This document shows, piece after piece, positions 8,153-12,589 of a stretch of 12,589 bases of DNA. Source of the stretch: VFJL01 sp043721435. GTDB taxonomy: Bacteria > Pseudomonadota > Gammaproteobacteria > Burkholderiales > Nitrosomonadaceae. Each line of letters begins with the position of its first letter. Position 1 is the stretch's first letter. The DNA lies in the NCBI GenBank assembly GCA_043721435.1, contig JAYSQR010000007.1, forward strand, positions 1 through 12,589, read 5' to 3'. The notes beneath the pieces are model-generated. The model searched no databases. It was not told the origin of the DNA and worked only from the letters and a program-made list of their open reading frames with translations. Made by a program: the position numbers and the translations under genes.

Positions 8153-8518
8153 ATGCCCAAAGACTATTCCCGCACTCTGCGTATTGCTGACCAGATCCAG
8201 CGCGAACTGGCTGACCTGATCCATAATGAACTTAAAGATCCGCGTATTGGCTCGATCACGCTGACCGGCGTCGAGGTGAGTCATGATTATGCCCATGCCA
8301 AGGTTTTCTACACCTCGCTTGGCAGTGCCGGTGACAATTTTCTGACTGATAAAGGACTGGAACACTCGGCAGGATTTCTGCGCAGTCAATTGTCACGTCG
8401 ACTAAAATTACGCGTGGTGCCACAGCTGCATTTTATCTACGATGAATCGGTTGAACGCGGCATGCGTCTATCACAACTGATAGACGAAGCGGTGGCACAG
8501 GAAGGTCCGGCAGAGTAG
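8153..8518 (+). CDS. rbfA: 30S ribosome-binding factor RbfA
   Basis: A 121-residue single-domain KH-fold protein that binds the immature 30S subunit and helps process the 5' end of 16S rRNA. The family pattern is clear: a helical start with RIADQIQRELADLI, then NELKDPRIGSITLTGVEVS, HAKVFYTSLG, the helix SAGFLRSQLSRRLKLRVVPQL, and HFIYDESVERGMRLS. An in-frame TAG at 8144-8146 rules out a longer protein. No Shine-Dalgarno sequence is visible before the ATG. The gap to infB is 98 nt, the longest in the operon, with no terminator or convincing promoter in it. It ends 16 nt before the truB start. Confidence 0.95.
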   Translation: MPKDYSRTLRIADQIQRELADLIHNELKDPRIGSITLTGVEVSHDYAHAKVFYTSLGSAGDNFLTDKGLEHSAGFLRSQLSRRLKLRVVPQLHFIYDESVERGMRLSQLIDEAVAQEGPAE

Positions 8519-8534
8519 GCGCGGATAGTGCCGG

Positions 8535-9518
8535 ATGTGTCTAAATTCCCTGCATGTTGTGAACCCTAAGCCTTTGCAGCCAAAATACATCAAACGTAAT
8601 ATCAGTGGCGTCCTGCTGCTTGATAAACCGTGCGGGATCTCATCCAACCGGGCATTACAAATTATCAAACGTATCTTTACTGCAAGTAAAGCTGGGCATA
8701 CCGGTACACTTGACCCGCTGGCAACCGGATTATTGCCAATCTGTCTCGGCGAAGCCACCAAATTCTCTTCAGCGTTACTGGGTGCTGATAAAACATATCA
8801 AGCAGTGCTGAGATTGGGTTATATCAGCACTACCGGAGATGCCGAGGGAGAAATTTCGATAGCGGGTGATGTGAAACTGACGCTGCAATATGTCGAAGAA
8901 GTAGTGCAAAGTTTTATCGGTAGCATTACACAGACCCCTCCTATGTACAGTGCGTTGAAGCATCAGGGGAAACCCCTGTATGCCTACGCCAGAAAAGGTG
9001 TGGAAATCGAGCGGCAACCGCGCAAGGTAACTATTTACAACTTGCATGTTGAAACCCTTGCAGGCGATCAGATGTGTATCATGGTCAGGTGCAGTACGGG
9101 CACCTATGTCCGTACCTTGGCGGAGGATATCGGCAGAGCACTGGGATGTGGCGGCGCATATCTGACTTCCTTGCGCCGTAGCGCTGTCAATAATTTTGAC
9201 TTGTCGCAATCTTATACGCTGGATCAGCTTGAGGCCATGTCACTATTGCAACGAGACAGCTGTCTGCACCCGGCAGACAGTCTCCTGCATAATTTTTCTG
9301 CTGTGATGCTGGACAATGCATTGGTGACATCACTACTGCAAGGGCAGGTGGTGGCTGGCCCCCCCTCCATAAATGGCTTGATGGAAGGAGAAAGGGTTCG
9401 GCTGTATGACCGGGAAGAAAATTTCCTGGGGTTGGGAGAAGTTACGGCACAGGGTGAGATAGCTCCGAAACGGCTAATGGCAGAGGAGATATCTGCGACA
9501 GGGGTTCATCAATCCTAA
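8535..9518 (+). CDS. truB: tRNA pseudouridine(55) synthase TruB
   Basis: Converts U55 to pseudouridine in the T loop of elongator tRNAs. Motif GHTGTLDPLATGLLPICLGEAT (split here at residues 54-75) contains the catalytic aspartate, Asp60. KTYQAVLRLG (86-95) and PPMYSALKHQGKPLYAYAR (135-153) are the other TruB signatures, and STGTYVRTLAEDIG (187-200) completes the core. Residues from about 250 to 327 form the C-terminal PUA-like RNA-binding region. The start is uncertain: the ATG at 8535 lacks a ribosome-binding site. The next plausible start is GTG at 8559, giving 319 residues, while the conserved part begins only near residue 22. This is the last gene of the operon; rpsO, often found next, is absent. 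Confidence 0.95.
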   Translation: MCLNSLHVVNPKPLQPKYIKRNISGVLLLDKPCGISSNRALQIIKRIFTASKAGHTGTLDPLATGLLPICLGEATKFSSALLGADKTYQAVLRLGYISTTGDAEGEISIAGDVKLTLQYVEEVVQSFIGSITQTPPMYSALKHQGKPLYAYARKGVEIERQPRKVTIYNLHVETLAGDQMCIMVRCSTGTYVRTLAEDIGRALGCGGAYLTSLRRSAVNNFDLSQSYTLDQLEAMSLLQRDSCLHPADSLLHNFSAVMLDNALVTSLLQGQVVAGPPSINGLMEGERVRLYDREENFLGLGEVTAQGEIAPKRLMAEEISATGVHQS

Positions 9519-9592
9519 GGCCTTAGCCGAAAATTGGCCATTGCTGCAGGAAAGTACTCGGTCATTGCCACGCCATTAGGTGATCGCAGGTT

Positions 9593-9616
9593 GCCACACT
9601 TGTGGTGCAGTGTGGC
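9593..9616. repeat. Inverted repeat between truB and parA
   Basis: GCCACACT (9593-9600) and AGTGTGGC (9609-9616) are perfect reverse complements around an 8-nt loop. No T run follows on either strand, so it is not a typical intrinsic terminator. It could be a protein-binding site, a structure at the 3' end of the truB message, or chance. The rest of the 216-nt gap shows no gene. TAGAAT at 9718-9723 is a weak -10 candidate for parA without a good -35. Confidence 0.45.
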
Positions 9617-9734
9617 CATCCATGCACTATGCTGATCAGACGATCTGCCGTGCAGGGTATCCGGATAAGTCTGGCCATGTTCCTAGGATCACTGAAGGCC
9701 ACTGCATCAATTTCAGTTAGAATGGTAAACAGCC

Positions 9735-10502
9735 ATGACGATCATCGCCGTTTTCAATCAAAAGGGTGGTGTAGGAAAAACCACTACCGCGCTTAACCTG
9801 GCCGCCGCACTCGCGCGCCATGGACGTACCCCTTACGGCATAGATCTTGATCCGCAAGCGCAGTTTGGCGCTACTGTCGGCATCACTGCCAAAACAGGTG
9901 ATGAAACCGTACTGAGTCTGTTTCAGCATAACCGCCCGTTGCATGAGTTAGTTCACGCGTCCCCTAGCGGCATTAATATCATCCCATCACATATCGAGCT
10001 ATCCAAAGTGGATGCTTTGTACGGCAAAGGTTACAACGTGGTTAACCGGCTTAACACTGGTTTGCAAGCAGAAAAATTTGGTGACAAGGAAACACCCCTG
10101 GTAATCGATTGTAGCCCGTTGTTGAGTGTGCTCTCGCTAAACGCGCTATTTGCCTGCAACTGCCTGATCGTGCCGATGTCGGCCGATTATCTCTCCATCA
10201 AGGGGGCGATCCAGATTGAGAAAACGCTTAAAGCGCTGGAACAGGTACTCAAGCGTCGGGTCAAACGCCGTTACTTGCTGACCCGCTTTGATGCCAGACG
10301 CCGTATGGCGCGGGATGTATTACAAATGGCTGAAGAAAAATTTGGTGAGGAAGTTTGCCGCACACAGATCTCGGAAAATGTCAGTCTGGCAGAGAGTCCT
10401 GTTGCCAATAAGACAATTTTTGAATATGCACCCAGTAGTCGCGGTGCACAAGACTACGAAGCATTGCTGGCAGAACTGCTGGCCGAGGGATTTATCGAGT
10501 AA
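9735..10502 (+). CDS. ParA/MinD-family ATPase (orphan, no ParB nearby)
   Basis: A 255-residue deviant Walker-box ATPase. The P-loop KGGVGKTTT (10-18) starts with the signature lysine (Lys10) typical of ParA/MinD dimers. Walker A' DLDPQ lies at 37-41. The Walker B region VIDCSP lies at 123-128, where many ParA proteins have D-x-P-P, so Ser127 is a small deviation. The C-terminal stretch SLAESPVANKTIFEYAPSSRGAQDY (split, 217-241) matches the ParA/Soj pattern. There is no N-terminal helix-turn-helix, so it is a small chromosomal-type ParA that would bind DNA non-specifically. No parB, parS-like site cluster or cargo gene is seen. The start is fixed by the MTIIAVFNQKGG beginning, despite a poor ribosome-binding site. 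Roles in positioning a cellular cargo are possible; the actual role is unknown. Confidence 0.88.
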   Translation: MTIIAVFNQKGGVGKTTTALNLAAALARHGRTPYGIDLDPQAQFGATVGITAKTGDETVLSLFQHNRPLHELVHASPSGINIIPSHIELSKVDALYGKGYNVVNRLNTGLQAEKFGDKETPLVIDCSPLLSVLSLNALFACNCLIVPMSADYLSIKGAIQIEKTLKALEQVLKRRVKRRYLLTRFDARRRMARDVLQMAEEKFGEEVCRTQISENVSLAESPVANKTIFEYAPSSRGAQDYEALLAELLAEGFIE

Positions 10503-10508
10503 TCCATG

Positions 10509-10718
10509 CTACTTGGCGATTAAAGATAAAATATCCTCAAGAGATGCTGTCTGACCGGGTTTAGTCTCTTCCTGCTTTATCTCGCAGCGTGTCACTTCGC
10601 AATGGTAGTACATCTGGCGTAGTTTACGTTCTGCATCTTCCTGGTCTTTTCCCGCGATGAGAATATTTTCAACTTTCTGCCCGCTCTGCGTCTGTACCGA
10701 AAAGTAAAATTTCAACAT
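10509..10718 (-). CDS. Small hypothetical protein (69 aa)
   Basis: I do not recognise a characterised family. The ATG at 10716-10718 has GGGGG about five bases upstream, a strong ribosome-binding site, which favours 69 residues over an open frame extending to 10805. The pattern suggests a strand (KFYFSVQT, 3-10), a strand (KVENILIAG, 15-23), a helix (DQEDAERKLRQMYYH, 25-39) and a strand (EVTRCEIKQE, 41-50). A polar linker and a short amphipathic helix (SLEDILSLIAK, 59-69) follow. Two cysteines (40, 45) are present, and there is no signal peptide or membrane segment. It is convergent with parA, stop to stop in 6 nt, and lies 94 nt downstream of the MocR-type gene on the same strand. Confidence 0.75.
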   Translation of the reverse strand: MLKFYFSVQTQSGQKVENILIAGKDQEDAERKLRQMYYHCEVTRCEIKQEETKPGQTASLEDILSLIAK

Positions 10719-10761
10719 TGCTACCCCCAAACAATATCCATAATTATTCCCCAATAGCTGT

Positions 10762-10781
10762 TTATCATAGCATGATGATAA
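10762..10781 (-). promoter_or_regulatory. Putative promoter and overlapping palindrome of the small gene
   Basis: On the minus strand TGC-TATGAT forms an extended -10 (TATGAT at 10764-10769), about 45 nt before the small gene's ATG. It lies inside a 20-bp inverted repeat: TTATCAT (10762-10768) and ATGATAA (10775-10781) are exact reverse complements with six bases between. A second, overlapping palindrome ATCAT-AGC-ATGAT spans 10764-10776. A dyad over a -10 box is the usual place for a repressor. No clear -35 is seen. Confidence 0.45.
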
Positions 10782-10812
10782 TTTCCTCAGCCAAGACGAT
10801 AACAAACCGGAC

Positions 10813-12336
10813 TCAAGGGGACATGGCAGTACCCCGAGCCGTTATTGTCGAAGGGGGGGGATCTGCCGGCAGGCCCGCAAGTGCGTCGGCGATGCGTTGG
10901 ATGCCTGCCCGAATCTGATACTCATTGACCGAAGAGAAGCCTAGTATCAGAGTACGTGCGCTATAGTCGCACTTCCCATAATCATAAGCGGTACCGGAAC
11001 CTATGGAGTAAATTCCTACGCCGTGCCGAAGTGCAAGTGCCTGTAGCCTGCGCGCATCCGGAAAGTCTTCTGGCAGATGCCAGGCTAGGTGCAGTCCGCT
11101 TTCCAGTCCAGAAAGCCGTACTGAACCAAAATGATAGCGTAGGGCTTCGATAAGACAATCACGGCGCTTGGAATAAAGGTGACGCATACGTCTTAGGTGA
11201 TTGCCATAGGCGCCGCTGCGAATAAATTCCGCCATCGTAGCTTGATCGAGCCATGCGTGTCCATTGTTGAGCAGTGCCTTGGCTGAGCGTGCTGCTTGTA
11301 TCAGTACTCTGGGCACGACGAGATAACCAATACGGAGTCCGGCACCCATGGATTTGGAGAAAGTACCCAAGTACATGACGCAACCATAATCGTCGAGTCC
11401 CATCAATGCGGTTAACGGTGAGCCGCGATACTGGAAATCCGAGTCATAATCATCTTCGATAATATAGGCACCACAGCGCCGCGCCCAGTCGAGGAGTTTC
11501 AGCCGCCGTTCGATTGGCAGAGTGAAGCCAAGAGGATACTGATGAGAAGGCGTGACATATAGCAGCGTTACACCGCTCTCCGGTAGTTGTTCTACGTCCA
11601 GTCCAGCTTCATCCACTGGCACCGGAACCAGTTTTGCATAATAGCTCTCAAACAGAAACGCTGCCCCTTGGTAACATGGATTTTCGGTAGCGACCAACGT
11701 CGCATTTTTCACCAGCAGTCGTGCTGCCAGATTCAATCCTTCTTGGGAACCTGCGGTGATAATGATCTGATCAGGCGAGACGCTGATTCCGCGCGCCATC
11801 CCCAAGTGGTCAGCAATCATTTCCCGTAGATTGAGCAACCCACCTGGGTCACAATATTCGCTGAATTGTGTGTTGGTGGCGGTGGATACCTTATTGATAT
11901 AGCGCAGCCATATTTTGTGTGGAAATAGATCAGGATCGAGCCGGTCGGGGAAGAAATCAAAGTCTAGGTGCCGTGTGTTTTTCTCCGATGGCGGCTGTCC
12001 AATAAAGGGAATTGCGGGGCGTTTGACTGTCTCGGTCAGGACTGGCGCCAAAGTGGCAACCCGACGTGCTGCAGCGAGGCTGGTCTCAGGTAACTCAAGA
12101 TTTACGTAGGTTCCGATTGCTCTGCGGGATTGAAGATAACCTTCCGCAATCAGACGATCATAAACGAGCAGCACGGTATTACGGGAGATGGCGAGCTGCT
12201 CGGCAAGTACCCGGCTTGCTGGGATGGGTGCACCTGGTTTTAGTTTTCCGCCAAGGATAAGGTGCCGCAATTGGTCAAAGATCTGGCTTTGCAGTGATTG
12301 GCGGCTACTGTGGTCAAGCACGATAGGAATTGCCAT
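10813..12336 (-). CDS. MocR-type transcriptional regulator (GntR HTH plus aminotransferase fold)
   Basis: A 507-residue fusion. The N-terminal GntR-type winged helix-turn-helix covers about 15-80, with IFDQLRHLILGGKLKPG and LAISRNTVLLVYDRLIAEGY. A linker runs to about 120 and a class I aminotransferase fold fills the rest. PLP-site features are present: VTPSHQYPLG near 261-270, IEDDYDSDF near 293-301, and TFSKSMGAGLRIGY near 325-338 with the Schiff-base lysine at about Lys328. In known members (GabR, PdxR) this domain senses PLP plus an effector. I chose the ATG at 12334-12336; a GTG six codons earlier is the alternative. Neither has a good ribosome-binding site. No pdxST, gabT or divergent target gene is adjacent, so the regulon is unknown. 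A run of eight C at 10853-10860 (coding strand) lies near the 3' end. Confidence 0.9.
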   Translation of the reverse strand: MAIPIVLDHSSRQSLQSQIFDQLRHLILGGKLKPGAPIPASRVLAEQLAISRNTVLLVYDRLIAEGYLQSRRAIGTYVNLELPETSLAAARRVATLAPVLTETVKRPAIPFIGQPPSEKNTRHLDFDFFPDRLDPDLFPHKIWLRYINKVSTATNTQFSEYCDPGGLLNLREMIADHLGMARGISVSPDQIIITAGSQEGLNLAARLLVKNATLVATENPCYQGAAFLFESYYAKLVPVPVDEAGLDVEQLPESGVTLLYVTPSHQYPLGFTLPIERRLKLLDWARRCGAYIIEDDYDSDFQYRGSPLTALMGLDDYGCVMYLGTFSKSMGAGLRIGYLVVPRVLIQAARSAKALLNNGHAWLDQATMAEFIRSGAYGNHLRRMRHLYSKRRDCLIEALRYHFGSVRLSGLESGLHLAWHLPEDFPDARRLQALALRHGVGIYSIGSGTAYDYGKCDYSARTLILGFSSVNEYQIRAGIQRIADALAGLPADPPPSTITARGTAMSP

Positions 12337-12464
12337 GTTTTCTTTTGCCAGCACACCTGTACGCAGGGTTCTGGCTCCAAATAAATATTTAATTCTGGCA
12401 TATTCACAATGGCTTCGTAAACCAGTGTAGCAATACTAAGGAACCACTAACCAACTGGGGCACC

Positions 12465-12589
12465 TCACTCGTCCTCGTCATCCTCGTCCTTCTTGACTTC
12501 CTTCAGCACCATCTTCTTTTGCGTGCGGCTGGCATTGAGATCGGTCTCGGCTACCGCCTTGTGCACCAGGTTCTGGTGGCAGTCGATGC
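12465..12589 (-). CDS. C-terminal end of a NapC/NirT-type multihaem cytochrome c (partial)
   Basis: Only the last 41 residues are in the window; the 5' part lies beyond the right edge. The visible part begins with the haem-binding motif C-I-D-C-H followed by QNLVHK, the layout of the last haem site in NapC/NrfH/NirT tetrahaem quinol dehydrogenases. It ends in a charged tail, KKDEDDEDE. That ending, together with QNLVHK, reminds me of cytochrome cM552 (CycB) of ammonia-oxidising bacteria, which passes electrons from cytochrome c554 to the quinone pool. This identification is from memory and from a short piece. The stop is TGA (12465-12467). No terminator hairpin is seen before the MocR-type gene 128 nt downstream. 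Confidence 0.7.
   Translation of the reverse strand, partial: IDCHQNLVHKAVAETDLNASRTQKKMVLKEVKKDEDDEDE

Noticed and set aside
9359..9365. Seven-C run in truB as a phase-variable tract
   Set aside because: truB is a conserved housekeeping gene and the reading frame continues normally through the tract to a full-length end. A slip here is not expected to be selected.
9516..9527. Palindrome CTAAGGCCTTAG at the end of truB as a terminator
   Set aside because: It has no loop and no T run, so it cannot act as an intrinsic terminator. It also includes the stop codon and is probably chance.
10719..10805. N-terminal extension of the small gene by 29 residues
   Set aside because: The extension covers the candidate promoter and palindrome and has no ribosome-binding site. 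The ATG at 10718 has a strong one.

Overview
The window looks like ordinary chromosome from a betaproteobacterium. The rimP-nusA-infB-rbfA-truB order, the acetyl-CoA synthetase and the moderate GC content all fit. At the right edge a fragment of a NapC/NirT-type multihaem cytochrome c resembles the cM552 (CycB) cytochrome of ammonia oxidisers. A Nitrosomonas-like (Nitrosomonadaceae) source is therefore my best guess, but this is inference from recalled sequence features and not from a search.

Layout. (1) 1-93, minus strand: a class II tRNA-Ser(GGA) with encoded CCA and a plausible stable-RNA promoter at 135-163. (2) 238-3184, minus strand: a two-gene unit, acs (acetate-CoA ligase) followed 19 nt later by a metallo-beta-lactamase-fold hydrolase. 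(3) 3185-3498: a divergent regulatory region with extended -10 promoters for acs and for rimP, an 11-bp tandem repeat, a spaced inverted repeat, and a terminator-like hairpin in the rimP leader. (4) 3499-9518, plus strand: the conserved translation/transcription operon rimP, nusA, infB, rbfA, truB, concerned with 30S maturation, elongation/antitermination, initiation and tRNA U55 pseudouridylation. (5) 9735-10502, plus: an orphan ParA-type ATPase without ParB. (6) 10509-10718, minus: an unrecognised 69-residue protein, convergent with parA and only 6 nt from it, with a palindrome over its likely -10. (7) 10813-12336, minus: a MocR-type regulator (GntR helix-turn-helix fused to an aminotransferase fold). 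(8) 12465-12589, minus: the C-terminal end of a c-type cytochrome with a strongly acidic tail.

All core genes appear intact and have their family motifs. I found no CRISPR array, insertion sequence, phage gene or clear transfer boundary. The parts least explained by known housekeeping functions are the orphan ParA with its convergent small neighbour, the orphan MocR regulator between that small gene and the cytochrome, and the hairpin in front of rimP.
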